A stretch of 64,000 nt of DNA from Actinobacillus genomosp. 1 (GCF_029774175.1 NZ_CP103834.1:1915001-1979000), one strand, 5' to 3'. Numbered from the stretch's first letter, positions 1 through 9,915 are shown. Translations and numbers: made by a program. Notes: generated by a model not told the origin, from the sequence alone.

Positions 1-335
1 CGCATTATTTGATTTGCTTAACGTATCTTCCGCTTTACGTTTTGCAGCAAGAATTCGTTGTTGATCTAACTCTTCACCTCGAATTGCTACATCCGCAAGA
101 ACAGTTACAATAGTAGGCTGAACTTCTAAGAAGCCGCCTGATACATAGATAAACTCTTCCTTACCGTCTTCAAGTGTGTACTTAACCATACCCGGTTTAA
201 TTGAGGTTAATAAAGGAGTATGTCCTGCATACACACCTAATTCACCATCAATCCCCGTAACACGGACACTAACTACATTACCATTGAAGATTTCTTTTTC
301 AGCACTTACAACGCTAAGCTCAAATTGAGATGCCA
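1..335 (-). CDS. atpC: ATP synthase F1 epsilon subunit (partial, C-terminus beyond window)
   Basis: Reads MASQFELSVVSAEKEIFNG from an ATG at 333-335 and continues to the window edge, so about 111 of the usual ~140 residues are present. The epsilon subunit forms part of the central stalk of F1, linking the catalytic head to the c-ring, and inhibits ATP hydrolysis. The N-terminal beta-sandwich (residues 1-85, including GVYAGHTPLLTSIKPG) and the first C-terminal helix (KRKAEDTL) are visible. It lies 40 bases after atpD as the last gene of the atp operon. The true end is outside the window. Confidence 0.95.
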
Positions 336-375
336 TATTGTTCTCCTTTAGTTCCTAATTGAGGTCAGGGAACAA

Positions 376-1749
376 TTACATCTTGCTCGCTCTTTCCACT
401 ACTTCGTCAATTGAACCCGCCATATAGAACGCTTGTTCCGGAATATGGTCGAATTCACCTTCTAAGATACCTTTGAAGCCACGAATTGTATCTTTTAATG
501 ATACATATTTACCCGGAGAACCGGTAAATACTTCCGCAACGAAGAATGGTTGTGATAAGAAACGTTCGATCTTACGTGCACGAGCAACCACTAATTTATC
601 GTCTTCAGATAATTCATCCATACCTAAAATAGCGATGATATCTTTTAACTCTTTATAGCGTTGTAATGTACCTTGTACGCCACGTGCTACATTATAGTGT
701 TCTTCACCAACAACTAATGGATCTAATTGACGAGAAGTTGAATCTAATGGGTCAACCGCTGGGTAAATACCAAGAGAAGCGATGTTACGACTTAATACCA
801 CTGTTGAGTCTAAGTGTGCGAAAGTTGTTGCCGGAGATGGGTCAGTTAAGTCATCCGCAGGAACGTAAACCGCTTGAACGGAGGTAATAGAACCTGTTTT
901 AGTCGAAGTAATACGTTCTTGTAATACACCCATTTCTTCTGCAAGTGTCGGCTGATAACCTACCGCTGACGGCATACGACCTAATAATGCAGATACTTCT
1001 GTACCAGCTAAGGTATAACGGTAAATATTATCTACGAAGAATAATACGTCACGACCTTCATCACGGAATTTTTCTGCCATAGTTAAGCCGGTTAAAGCAA
1101 CACGAAGACGGTTACCTGGTGGCTCATTCATCTGACCGTAAACAAGTGATACTTTGTCTAATACGTTAGAATCCGTCATTTCGTGATAGAAGTCATTACC
1201 TTCACGAGTGCGCTCACCAACACCGGCGAATACTGAGTAACCGGAGTGTTCGATCGCGATATTACGGATTAACTCCATCATGTTAACGGTTTTACCTACA
1301 CCTGCACCACCGAATAAACCAACTTTACCACCTTTTGCGAACGGACAAATCAAGTCGATAACTTTGATACCGGTTTCAAGTAATTCCGTACTGTTTGATT
1401 GTTCTTCGTAGCTTGGTGCCGCACGGTGAATATCCCAACGAGCTTCTTCGCCGATAGGACCTTTTTCATCGATCGGTTCACCTAATACGTTCATAATACG
1501 ACCTAGAGTCTTCGTACCAACCGGTACTTGAATCGGGTTACCCGTATTTTCAACTTTTAAGCCACGTTTTAAACCGTCTGATGTACCTAATGCGATACAA
1601 CGCACAAGTCCACCACCTAATTGTTGTTGAACCTCAAGGGTTAAACCTGATTCAACTTTTAAGGCATCATATACTTTTGGTACTGCATCTTGCGGGAATT
1701 CAACGTCGATTACCGCACCGATAATCTGTACAATTTTTCCTGTTGCCAT
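376..1749 (-). CDS. atpD: ATP synthase F1 beta subunit, catalytic
   Basis: 457 residues, normal length for the family. The beta subunit carries the catalytic nucleotide sites of F1 and makes or hydrolyses ATP at the cytoplasmic face of the inner membrane. The Walker A loop GGAGVGKT is near residues 147-154, Walker B is DVLFFVDN near 235-242, GERTREGNDFYHEM holds the catalytic glutamate, and ALLGRMPSAVGYQPTLAEEMG is the family signature. It lies 13 bases after atpG in the order conserved in proteobacteria. Nothing looks abnormal. Confidence 0.98.
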   Translation of the reverse strand: MATGKIVQIIGAVIDVEFPQDAVPKVYDALKVESGLTLEVQQQLGGGLVRCIALGTSDGLKRGLKVENTGNPIQVPVGTKTLGRIMNVLGEPIDEKGPIGEEARWDIHRAAPSYEEQSNSTELLETGIKVIDLICPFAKGGKVGLFGGAGVGKTVNMMELIRNIAIEHSGYSVFAGVGERTREGNDFYHEMTDSNVLDKVSLVYGQMNEPPGNRLRVALTGLTMAEKFRDEGRDVLFFVDNIYRYTLAGTEVSALLGRMPSAVGYQPTLAEEMGVLQERITSTKTGSITSVQAVYVPADDLTDPSPATTFAHLDSTVVLSRNIASLGIYPAVDPLDSTSRQLDPLVVGEEHYNVARGVQGTLQRYKELKDIIAILGMDELSEDDKLVVARARKIERFLSQPFFVAEVFTGSPGKYVSLKDTIRGFKGILEGEFDHIPEQAFYMAGSIDEVVERASKM

Positions 1750-1762
1750 TACCTATTCTCCA

Positions 1763-2629
1763 TTAAATTGCTGCGGCACCCGCAACAATTTCGTTTAATT
1801 CATTTGTAATGCTTGCTTGGCGAGCTTTGTTATACACTAATTGTAATTCATCAATTAACGTACCCGCATTATCTGTTGCGGCTTTCATTGCTACCATTCG
1901 AGCGGCTTGTTCAGAAGCTAGATTATCTACAACTGCTTGGTATACCTGAGTTTCTAAATAACGAACAAGTAAACTATCCAATAAAACTTGAGGATTCGGT
2001 TCATAGATATAATCCCACGAACCTTTCGTATCTAATTCATCGTCATCTAGCTTAGGTAACGGAAGTAACTGTGCGATAACAGGTTTTTGTGACATCGTAT
2101 TTTCAAAACGGTTATAAGCGACATAAACCGCATCAACTTCACCATCGCGGAAAGCATTAATCATTTCATTAACTGCGCCCACAATACGTTCCATTTCCGG
2201 ATTATCACCTAACCCCGTTACTTGAGATCTCACATTTAAGCCTAAGTTTTGGTAAAAGCTCACACCTTTTGAACCAACTAAACCCAGCTCAACACTAACG
2301 TCTTTATCTTTCCACGTTTTAAATTCATTCAAAGTCGCTTTGAATAAATTGATATTAAGACCACCACATAAACCGCGGTCGGTTGAAACTACAAGATAGC
2401 CTACTTTTTTAATATCACGTTCAGTTAAAAACGGGTGCTTATAACCAATGCTTCCTTTCGCAATATGGCTAATCACCTTACGGATCATTTCCGAATAAGG
2501 GCGACTGGCAGCCATACGCTCTTGCGTTTTACGCATTTTAGAGGTAGCAACCATTTCCATTGCTTTGGTGATTTTTTGGGTATTTTTCACACTCGCAATT
2601 TTGGTTCTTATCTCTTTCGCACCTGCCAT
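1763..2629 (-). CDS. atpG: ATP synthase F1 gamma subunit
   Basis: 288 residues. The gamma subunit is the rotating central shaft of F1 and couples c-ring rotation to catalysis. The N-terminal coiled-coil helix (MAGAKEIRTKIASVKNTQKITKAMEMVATSKMRK region) and the C-terminal helix with the family motif near ITNELNEIVAGAAA are both intact. It sits between atpA (22-base gap) and atpD (13-base gap) in one minus-strand operon. Confidence 0.98.
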   Translation of the reverse strand: MAGAKEIRTKIASVKNTQKITKAMEMVATSKMRKTQERMAASRPYSEMIRKVISHIAKGSIGYKHPFLTERDIKKVGYLVVSTDRGLCGGLNINLFKATLNEFKTWKDKDVSVELGLVGSKGVSFYQNLGLNVRSQVTGLGDNPEMERIVGAVNEMINAFRDGEVDAVYVAYNRFENTMSQKPVIAQLLPLPKLDDDELDTKGSWDYIYEPNPQVLLDSLLVRYLETQVYQAVVDNLASEQAARMVAMKAATDNAGTLIDELQLVYNKARQASITNELNEIVAGAAAI

Positions 2630-2651
2630 AATTTTTCTCCGCTAGTCGTGA

Positions 2652-4193
2652 CTACCACGCACCATTCTTTTTGAACTCTTCTACGATTGCTTTTAGTTGA
2701 TCCTTAATTGAATCGCTATAATCGCCAGATTTTGCTAAATCTTTCATAAAGTCGGTGTGATTACTATTTGCATAAGCAAGTAAAGCGGATTCAAATGAAC
2801 CGATACGATCAAGTTCTACATCGTCTAAATAACCGAATTCAGCCGCAAAAAGCACTAACGCTTGTTCACTTACCGGCATTGGTGCAAATTGTTTTTGTTT
2901 AAGCAATTCAGTCACTTTTTGACCGTGAGAAAGCTGTTTACGTGTTGCATCATCTAAATCCGAAGCAAACTGAGCAAACGCAGCCAATTCACGATATTGA
3001 GCCAATGCCGTACGAATACCGCCCGATAATTTCTTAATCGCCTTAGTTTGCGCCGCAGAACCTACACGAGATACCGAAATACCCGGGTTTACCGCAGGAC
3101 GAATACCTGAGTTAAATAAACTTGACTCTAAGAAGATCTGACCGTCAGTAATAGAAATTACGTTTGTCGGAACGAAAGCAGATACGTCACCCGCTTGAGT
3201 TTCGATAATAGGTAATGCCGTTAATGAACCTGTTTGACCTTTTACCGCTCCATTAGTAAAACGTTCCACATAATCCGCACTTACACGTGCCGCACGCTCT
3301 AATAAACGAGAGTGTAAATAGAATACGTCACCAGGGAATGCTTCACGACCCGGTGGACGACGTAATAATAATGAAATTTGACGATAAGCAACCGCTTGTT
3401 TAGATAAATCATCATAAACGATCAATGCATCTTCACCACGGTCACGGAAATATTCACCCATAGCACAACCGGAATATGGAGCAAGATATTGTAGTGCCGC
3501 AGATTCAGAAGCCGAAGCAACAACAACGATGGTATTTGCTAATGCGCCGTGCTCTTCTAATTTACGCACTACGTTAGCAATGGTAGATGCTTTTTGACCG
3601 ATTGCCACATAGATACATTTAATACCTGAATCTTTCTGAGCAATAATTGCATCGATTGCTAATGCCGTTTTACCTGTTTGACGGTCACCGATAATTAACT
3701 CACGCTGACCACGACCGATTGGAACCATTGAATCGACCGCTTTATAACCGGTTTGTACCGGTTGATCTACCGATTGGCGATCGATAACGCCCGGTGCGAT
3801 AACTTCAACCGGAGAGAAACCGTCATTGTCGATTTCGCCTTTACCGTCAATCGGCTGACCTAATGTATTTACCACACGACCTAATAAACCGCGACCTACC
3901 GGAACTTCTAAGATACGACCGGTACATTTTACCGACATACCTTCAGCTAAATCCGCATAAGGTCCCATTACTACCGCACCTACAGAATCACGTTCTAAGT
4001 TAAGTGCAATCGCATAGCGATTACCCGGTAATTCGATCATCTCACCTTGCATTACATCGGCAAGACCGTGGATACGAATGATACCGTCACTTACTGAAAC
4101 GATTGTCCCTGTGCTTTGAGCTTCGCTCACCACATCAAACTGGGCAATACGTTTTTTAATCAATTCACTAATTTCAGTTGAATTTAGTTGCAT
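2652..4193 (-). CDS. atpA: ATP synthase F1 alpha subunit
   Basis: 513 residues, normal length. The alpha subunit forms the F1 hexamer with beta and carries the non-catalytic nucleotide sites. Visible are the P-loop GDRQTGKTALA near residues 169-179, VAIGQKASTIANVVRKLEEHG, and the signature PAVNPGISVSRVGSAAQ near residue 365. It starts MQLNSTEISELIKKRI, as in related gamma-proteobacteria, 12 bases after the end of atpH. Confidence 0.98.
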   Translation of the reverse strand: MQLNSTEISELIKKRIAQFDVVSEAQSTGTIVSVSDGIIRIHGLADVMQGEMIELPGNRYAIALNLERDSVGAVVMGPYADLAEGMSVKCTGRILEVPVGRGLLGRVVNTLGQPIDGKGEIDNDGFSPVEVIAPGVIDRQSVDQPVQTGYKAVDSMVPIGRGQRELIIGDRQTGKTALAIDAIIAQKDSGIKCIYVAIGQKASTIANVVRKLEEHGALANTIVVVASASESAALQYLAPYSGCAMGEYFRDRGEDALIVYDDLSKQAVAYRQISLLLRRPPGREAFPGDVFYLHSRLLERAARVSADYVERFTNGAVKGQTGSLTALPIIETQAGDVSAFVPTNVISITDGQIFLESSLFNSGIRPAVNPGISVSRVGSAAQTKAIKKLSGGIRTALAQYRELAAFAQFASDLDDATRKQLSHGQKVTELLKQKQFAPMPVSEQALVLFAAEFGYLDDVELDRIGSFESALLAYANSNHTDFMKDLAKSGDYSDSIKDQLKAIVEEFKKNGAW

Positions 4194-4205
4194 TTTTTAT
4201 TCCTC

Positions 4206-4739
4206 TTACAAGCTCAACGCTGACGCTAAGCGATTTAACTGACCACGGCTACTACCATCAATAACAACGTCATCATATTTAATAATTACGCCTGCAATCA
4301 GGCTGTTATCGATTTGGTTGGTTAAACGAACTTTTTGACCTAAGCGTTTTTCCATCGCTTTTGCGATTTTATCTTCTTGTGCTTGACTTAATTCGTTCGC
4401 CGAAACTACTGTTACATCTTTTACCGCTTCATGTTCCGCTCGTAATGATACAAAATTATCAAATACTGCCGGTAACACTGCCAGACGTTTATTTTCAGCC
4501 ATTACACGAATAAAATTTTGCCCATATTGATCAAGTTGGTCGCCGCAGATTTTGAGAAATGTTTCTGAAATCTGACCGCTTGCAAGGGAAGAATTAATAT
4601 ATTCCGCCACTTGTTCGTTTTCGGTCACTAACGCCGAAAACCGTAACATTTCTTGCCATTTATCCAACTGACCTTGTTCTAAAGCAAAATCAAAAGCTGC
4701 TTTAGCGTAGGGGCGAGCTACTGTACTTAATTCTGACAT
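4206..4739 (-). CDS. atpH: ATP synthase F1 delta subunit (stator)
   Basis: 177 residues from the ATG at 4737-4739 (MSELSTVARPYAKAAFDFAL). An upstream in-frame ATG at 4766 would add nine residues (MQNYNKVGQ) and overlap atpF. I prefer 4739 because an AAGGTGGGG ribosome-binding stretch precedes it and the protein then matches family length. Delta joins the b-subunit stalk to the top of F1. The N-terminal domain and the C-terminal SLIAGVIIKYDDVVIDGSSRGQL signature are present. Confidence 0.96.
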   Translation of the reverse strand: MSELSTVARPYAKAAFDFALEQGQLDKWQEMLRFSALVTENEQVAEYINSSLASGQISETFLKICGDQLDQYGQNFIRVMAENKRLAVLPAVFDNFVSLRAEHEAVKDVTVVSANELSQAQEDKIAKAMEKRLGQKVRLTNQIDNSLIAGVIIKYDDVVIDGSSRGQLNRLASALSL

Positions 4740-4752
4740 CTGCCCCACCTTG

Positions 4753-5223
4753 TTATAGTTCTGCAACTAGCTTATCAATAATGTCATTGTTCGCTGCTTG
4801 ATCAACAGAACGACCAACAATTTTCTCCGCACCGGCAACCGCCAACGCAGCCACTTTTTGGCGAAGTTCTTCTTGAACTCGTTTGCGTTCGCTTTCCACT
4901 TCCGCATGACCTTGTTCAATAATACGTAGGCGTTCGATTTCAGCTTCCGCTTGTACGGACTCTAAAATTTCATTACGACGTTTCGTTGCTAAATCAATAA
5001 TTTTTTGTGCTTCTTCTTTCGCTTTAAGGATTTCTTGATCCGCTGCAGCTTTAGAATCCGCTTGTTCTTGTTTCGCTTTTTCAGCCGATGCCAAAGCGTT
5101 AGCGATATTCGCTTGACGCTCTTCGATCGCTTTAATAAGCGGTGGCCATACAAATTTCATACAAAACGCAACGAAAAGTGCGAATGCAATAAGCTGACCG
5201 ATTAGTGTTGCATTTAAATTCAC
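4753..5223 (-). CDS. atpF: ATP synthase Fo b subunit
   Basis: 156 residues, exactly the family norm. One N-terminal membrane helix (LIGQLIAFALFVAFCMKFVWPPL, residues 7-29) is followed by a long charged coiled coil rich in A, E, K and Q that dimerises to form the peripheral stalk. It lies between atpE and atpH, and its 3' end is 13 bases before the atpH start. Confidence 0.97.
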   Translation of the reverse strand: MNLNATLIGQLIAFALFVAFCMKFVWPPLIKAIEERQANIANALASAEKAKQEQADSKAAADQEILKAKEEAQKIIDLATKRRNEILESVQAEAEIERLRIIEQGHAEVESERKRVQEELRQKVAALAVAGAEKIVGRSVDQAANNDIIDKLVAEL

Positions 5224-5282
5224 AACGCCCTCCTAAAAGTCGGTTAAGTTATTCAATGAATAACGGAAAAGAGAGACCCGAC

Positions 5283-5537
5283 TTATTTCAATAAATCAAT
5301 GAACGGGTTCGCGAAGATGAAAAGTAAAGAAATACCTACAGCAATCATTGCGATAGCATCTAAAAGACCTGCAACGATAAACATTTTTGTTTGTAAGCTG
5401 CTTGCTAATTCAGGCTGACGAGCAGATGATTCTAAGAATTTACCACCTAAGATAGCAAAGCCGATAGCTGTACCAAGTGCAGCGAAAGCTAATAAAATTG
5501 ACGCACCAATAATTGTTGCTGTGATTACTGATTCCAT
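5283..5537 (-). CDS. atpE: ATP synthase Fo c subunit (proteolipid ring)
   Basis: 84 residues from the ATG at 5535-5537 ([18 protein letters not shown]). The upstream ATG at 5549 lies inside the GGAGAA ribosome-binding site, so the shorter start is favoured. Two membrane helices flank the polar loop ARQPEL, and the proton-carrying acidic residue is in the second helix ([13 protein letters not shown], Asp). It forms the rotating ring driven by proton flow. 118 bases separate it from atpB. Confidence 0.97.
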
Positions 5538-5549
5538 AATGTTCTCCAT

Positions 5550-5655
5550 TAAGATTGAGGAATTCGCCAGAAGGCAGGGTTGTTGTTAATAAAATCATTC
5601 AAGCAATCAAATTTTTACAAAAGATTGAGAAAATTTGACCGCTCGTTAGGTTCGT
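5550..5655 (-). other. atpB-atpE spacer with variant uptake-signal site
   Basis: A 106-base spacer inside the atp operon. Read on the minus strand it carries ACGAGCGGTCAAATTTTC, a one-base variant of the uptake signal with its usual AT tail. No open frame or strong terminator was seen. Confidence 0.5.
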
Positions 5656-6444
5656 TTAATGATCCGCTTTATTATAAGCGATACTCAAATAAACAATCGT
5701 TAGCATCATAAAAATAAAGGCTTGAAGCGTAATAACTAAGATATGGAAAATAGCCCAAACCAAATGCAATGGAATACCTAACGCTTGTAATGCAAAGTTA
5801 TCTGCCATATACATTACTGCGATAAGGATAAAGATTAACTCACCCGCATACATATTACCGAATAAACGGAATGCCAAAGAAATAGGTTTTGCAAGTAGAG
5901 TAACCGTTTCAAGAATAAAGTTTACCGGAATAAATGCCCAGTGATTGAACGGATGCAACGTATATTCTTTTACTAAGCCGCCGAAACCTTTCGATTTTAC
6001 GGTATAGAATAAAATTAAGAAGAATACGCAGATAGACATACCTAAGGTTGCACTAATATCCGCAGTAGGAACGGCACGAAGGTAATGGATACCGAACATA
6101 TTTGCCAATTGAGGTAAGAAATCCACCGGAACTAAGTCAATAGCATTCATAATGAATACCCAGCAGAAAATAGTAAGTGCAAGCGGAGCAATCACATTAC
6201 GCGGTCCGTGGAAGTTATCTTTAACTAAACCGTCCACCCAACCAATGACAATTTCCACGAAGCATTGCAATTTTCCCGGTACTCCCGACGTCGCATTTTT
6301 CGCAACTCGAGAAAATACGAAAAGGAAAATAACACCAGCAAGCAGAGAGAAAAAGAGCGTATCTAAATGAACAGCCCAAAAACCGTCACCTGAAGCTAAA
6401 AAACTCAAGTGATGGCTAATATATTCTGCGGTAGTTCCAGCCAT
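5656..6444 (-). CDS. atpB: ATP synthase Fo a subunit
   Basis: 262 residues with five or more hydrophobic segments. Subunit a holds the two proton half-channels next to the c-ring. The essential arginine lies in the conserved helix LAKPISLAFRLFGNMYAGELI (about residues 185-205), and the final helices ILVITLQAFIFMMLTIVYLSIAY complete the channel. It follows atpI by 24 bases. Confidence 0.97.
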   Translation of the reverse strand: MAGTTAEYISHHLSFLASGDGFWAVHLDTLFFSLLAGVIFLFVFSRVAKNATSGVPGKLQCFVEIVIGWVDGLVKDNFHGPRNVIAPLALTIFCWVFIMNAIDLVPVDFLPQLANMFGIHYLRAVPTADISATLGMSICVFFLILFYTVKSKGFGGLVKEYTLHPFNHWAFIPVNFILETVTLLAKPISLAFRLFGNMYAGELIFILIAVMYMADNFALQALGIPLHLVWAIFHILVITLQAFIFMMLTIVYLSIAYNKADH

Positions 6445-6468
6445 AATGAATCCTTTTAGAATAAGAAA

Positions 6469-6851
6469 TTAATGAGTTCGTTTACTTAAAATAAACGGAA
6501 TGACATTATTTAAAAATAATGCCATTAAATATCCCACAAAAAACAGTACAAGATGAAGATAAGGCAATAACTTAAAACACATAACCACTAATAAAATAGT
6601 GATTATCCATTTTAAGCCTTCGCCTCGATAAAAATCGCCCATTTTTGACTGGTTTTTTGTAGTTTTTTTAAAAAAATCCAATAAACAAAAACACAATGCG
6701 GTAGAAAGCTTGATAAAAAGCCCCCTAAAAAGGAAATGCTGATTTCACCTTTCCAAATCATCAATAAACCGAATATACATATCAACAGCAAAAATTCGGT
6801 TTTTAACGCACTTATATAGTGTAATTTCGCTTTATTTATTACAGCAGACAT
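6469..6851 (-). pseudogene. atpI: ATP synthase assembly protein AtpI, split by a -1 frameshift
   Basis: Two overlapping minus-strand frames make one AtpI. The first (6851 down to 6612) starts MSAVINKAKLHYISALKTEF and reads FLSSFLPHCVFVYWIFLKK. The second (in frame down to 6469) continues KKTTKNQSKMGDFYRGEGLKWIITI to FLNNVIPFILSKRTH. The switch falls in a T7A7 tract at 6663-6676. The zero-frame codons there spell T-TTA-AAA at 6672-6666, a classic -1 slippery heptamer, and a slip gives about 127 residues, the usual AtpI size with its four membrane segments. It could be programmed slippage, a disabled gene or a homopolymer sequencing error. AtpI helps assemble the c-ring and is not essential in most bacteria. 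Confidence 0.85.
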
Positions 6852-7193
6852 ATTACTTCCTATCCGACAGGCAAATGCCCTCTGTAAAAAATGAAATATT
6901 TCTTCAGATTATACGATACAAAACAACAGATTAAAATATGAAAAAGCCATAAAAAACCGATTTATGCAAATTTTGTTACAAAAAGGTTAATTTCAGACTT
7001 TTTTATCGCAAAACATAAGGATATTTCAGTTATCACAATGTGATCTTATTCACATTTTTCTTACAAATCACATAAAAAATATAGAGTTATCTTTATTGAA
7101 GATAACATCTAAAATTAAATAAAATTAATCATTTAAAGATAAAAAGTGAAAAGTAATGCTTTCTACTATTATTAATAAATGAAGATAATCCAA
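6852..7193 (-). promoter_or_regulatory. AT-rich spacer upstream of the atp operon
   Basis: About 340 very AT-rich bases between rsmG and atpI, both on the minus strand. It contains no credible open frame. It must hold the atp operon promoter, but I cannot single out one convincing -35/-10 pair. The repeated A/T runs and the TCACAATGTGATCTTATTCACA neighbourhood near 7035-7055 may bind global regulators such as CRP or FNR; that is speculative. Confidence 0.4.
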
Positions 7194-7820
7194 TTAAACT
7201 GATGCATAAGGTTTGTTTAGCAAGACTAAGTGACGTTCTCCGATTAATTCCGGCACGGATAATGTAATCACATGTTCTAGCTGAATCGGCTTTTTAATCT
7301 CTTGTACTTCACTTTCAGCATAAATGCCTTTAAGCGCGTAAAATTTACCTTGCGGATTTGGCAAATGGTAACACCAATCCACCATATCATTTAAGCTGGC
7401 AAAAGCTCGGCTTAATACCCCATCAAAGGTTTGTTCCGTATACTCTTCCACACGAGAAAGCACAGGAGTTACATTAGTGATACCTAACTCACGTAACGCA
7501 TTTTTGATAAAGGTAATACGCTTACCAAGGCTATCCAGCAATACAAATTGTTTATCCGGATTTGCAATCGCAAGTGGAATACCTGGTAATCCTGGTCCGG
7601 TGCCGACATCAATAAACTTTTCGCCCTGTAAATGTTCGCTTACCACTAAACTGTCTAAAATATGCTTCACCAGCATTTCATCTGGATTACGCACAGAAGT
7701 AAGGTTATAAGCTTTATTCCATTTGTCTAATAAACGTACGAAACCAACCAACTGCTCTTTCTGCTGATCGGTCAAATTAATTTGCGCCTGTTCCAACAAG
7801 CGGTCTAATTTCTGTCTCAT
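7194..7820 (-). CDS. rsmG: 16S rRNA (guanine527-N7)-methyltransferase RsmG (GidB)
   Basis: 208 residues. It methylates G527 of 16S rRNA using S-adenosylmethionine, in the cytoplasm. The SAM-binding motif FIDVGTGPGLPGIPLAIA is near residues 68-85, preceded by KAYNLTSVRNPDEMLVKHILDSL. It is the expected neighbour of mnmG close to the replication origin, transcribed away from it, with 96 bases between the two genes. Confidence 0.97.
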   Translation of the reverse strand: MRQKLDRLLEQAQINLTDQQKEQLVGFVRLLDKWNKAYNLTSVRNPDEMLVKHILDSLVVSEHLQGEKFIDVGTGPGLPGIPLAIANPDKQFVLLDSLGKRITFIKNALRELGITNVTPVLSRVEEYTEQTFDGVLSRAFASLNDMVDWCYHLPNPQGKFYALKGIYAESEVQEIKKPIQLEHVITLSVPELIGERHLVLLNKPYASV

Positions 7821-7916
7821 TTTGTAAAATCCTTATGGCTTACACAATAAAACACGGAATAAACCGAAAGTAATCATTGTTTTAATTTCCGTATATTCCG
7901 TGCTTCCTCAGCTAAA

Positions 7917-9809
7917 TTATAATTCGCCTCGTTTCAGCATACCTTGCTTTTTCAAATTCACGAGAAGAATTGAAATCGCAGCCGGTGTAATACCTGAAAT
8001 ACGGCTTGCCTGCCCAATCGAAACTGGACGATGTTGCATCAGCTTCGCACGTACTTCGTTTGAAAGGCTCTCAACCTTGTCATAATCAAATTCAGCAGGA
8101 ATTAAGGTATTTTCATGACGTTTATGACGTTCAATCTCATTTTGCTGATGTTCGATATAACCTTGGTATTTAATCGAAATTTCAACTTGCTCCGCAGCCT
8201 GTTTATCTTCCAATGCTGGTGCAAATGCTGCGACTTGCGTGAGTTTGTCATAAGTCACTTCTGGACGACGTAATAAGTCTTCACCGCTCGCTTCACGGGT
8301 AAGCGGACTACTTACCAATTCATTGACTGCCGCTAAATGTTCCGATTGCGGGTGAATCCAAATTTGTTTTAGACGTTCACGCTCACGCTCGATATTTTCC
8401 ATTTTTTGATTAAATCTCGCCCAACGAGCGTCATCAATCAAGCCTAATTCGTGAGCAATAGGTGTTAAACGAATATCAGCGTTATCTTCACGTAGCAATA
8501 AACGATATTCCGCACGTGAGGTAAATACACGATACGGTTCTTTTGTGCCAAGTGTACAAAGGTCATCAACCAATACACCGGTATAAGCAAGATCACGTGT
8601 AGGGAACCACGCCTCTTTGCCTTGAACCTGTAATGCTGCATTAATACCCGCTAACAAACCTTGAGCCGCTGCTTCCTCATAACCGGTCGTACCGTTAATC
8701 TGACCGGCGAAGAATAAACCTTCAATCGCTTTGGTTTCTAAAGTCGGTTTTAGATCACGTGGGTCGAAATAATCGTATTCAATCGCATAACCCGGTTTGA
8801 TAATACGCGTGTTCTCTAAACCCTTCATCGAATTTACGATACCCATTTGTACATCAAACGGTAAACTGGTTGAAATTCCGTTCGGATAAACTTCGATGGT
8901 ACTTAAACCTTCAGGCTCAAGATAAATTTGGTGACTGTTACGATCACTGAAACGCATCACTTTATCTTCGATTGACGGGCAGTAACGAGGGCCGATCCCT
9001 TCAATCACACCGGTGTACATTGGGCTACGATCTAAACTATTGCGGATCAAATCGTGCGTTTGCTCATTGGTATGCGTGATATAGCAAGGAATTTGACGCG
9101 GATGCAGATCAACTGAGCCCATAAACGACATAACCGGTAATTCCGCATCACCGTGTTGTTTAGCCAACACGTCAAAATTGATCGTACGAGCGTCTAAACG
9201 CGGCGGCGTACCGGTTTTAAGACGATCAACACGTAAGTTCAGATCACGTAAACGATCTGCAAGCATGGTAGCCGCCGGATCACCCGCTCGACCACCTGCA
9301 TAGTTATCTAAACCGATATGAATTTTACCGGCAAGGAAAGTTCCGGCGGTTAAAACGACCGAACGCGCTTTAAAAGTCAGTCCCATTTTAGTTACCGCAC
9401 CCACCGCACGATTATTTTCTACTAAAATATCCACGACTTCTTGTTGGAAAATATCTAAATTCGGTTGATTTTCTAGTGCGGTACGCACCGCTTGGCGGTA
9501 AAGCACACGGTCTGCTTGCGCACGAGTTGCACGTACGGCAGGCCCTTTCGAACTGTTTAAGGTACGAAATTGGATCCCCGCTTGGTCAATCGCAATAGCC
9601 ATTAAACCGCCCATCGCATCGATCTCTTTTACCAAATGTCCTTTACCGATGCCACCGATTGCCGGATTGCAAGACATTTGCCCTAACGTATCTACATTAT
9701 GTGTTAAGAGTAAGGTTTTTAACCCCATACGGGCAGGAGCCAACGCAGCTTCTGTCCCAGCATGACCGCCGCCAACGACAATCACGTCATAAATTTCATG
9801 GTAAATCAT
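7917..9809 (-). CDS. mnmG: tRNA uridine-5-carboxymethylaminomethyl modification enzyme, FAD subunit (GidA)
   Basis: 630 residues, normal for the family. With MnmE it builds the cmnm5 group on wobble U34 of several tRNAs. The FAD-binding Rossmann motif YDVIVVGGGHAGTEAALA starts at residue 7. SCNPAIGGIGKGHLVKEIDAMGG and GPRYCPSIEDKVMRF hold the catalytic cysteines, and the C-terminal helical domain contains IGQASRISGITPAAISILL. It borders oriC and is transcribed away from it, as in many bacteria. Confidence 0.98.
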   Translation of the reverse strand: MIYHEIYDVIVVGGGHAGTEAALAPARMGLKTLLLTHNVDTLGQMSCNPAIGGIGKGHLVKEIDAMGGLMAIAIDQAGIQFRTLNSSKGPAVRATRAQADRVLYRQAVRTALENQPNLDIFQQEVVDILVENNRAVGAVTKMGLTFKARSVVLTAGTFLAGKIHIGLDNYAGGRAGDPAATMLADRLRDLNLRVDRLKTGTPPRLDARTINFDVLAKQHGDAELPVMSFMGSVDLHPRQIPCYITHTNEQTHDLIRNSLDRSPMYTGVIEGIGPRYCPSIEDKVMRFSDRNSHQIYLEPEGLSTIEVYPNGISTSLPFDVQMGIVNSMKGLENTRIIKPGYAIEYDYFDPRDLKPTLETKAIEGLFFAGQINGTTGYEEAAAQGLLAGINAALQVQGKEAWFPTRDLAYTGVLVDDLCTLGTKEPYRVFTSRAEYRLLLREDNADIRLTPIAHELGLIDDARWARFNQKMENIERERERLKQIWIHPQSEHLAAVNELVSSPLTREASGEDLLRRPEVTYDKLTQVAAFAPALEDKQAAEQVEISIKYQGYIEHQQNEIERHKRHENTLIPAEFDYDKVESLSNEVRAKLMQHRPVSIGQASRISGITPAAISILLVNLKKQGMLKRGEL

Positions 9810-9915
9810 ATATCTGCCTTTATAATTTTTTATATCTAAGAACTCAAAACAAAAGAGTGTTATTCTACCTTAAAACAATAGGATCATGAAAATGCAATTT
9901 TAAGATCATTTTTGT

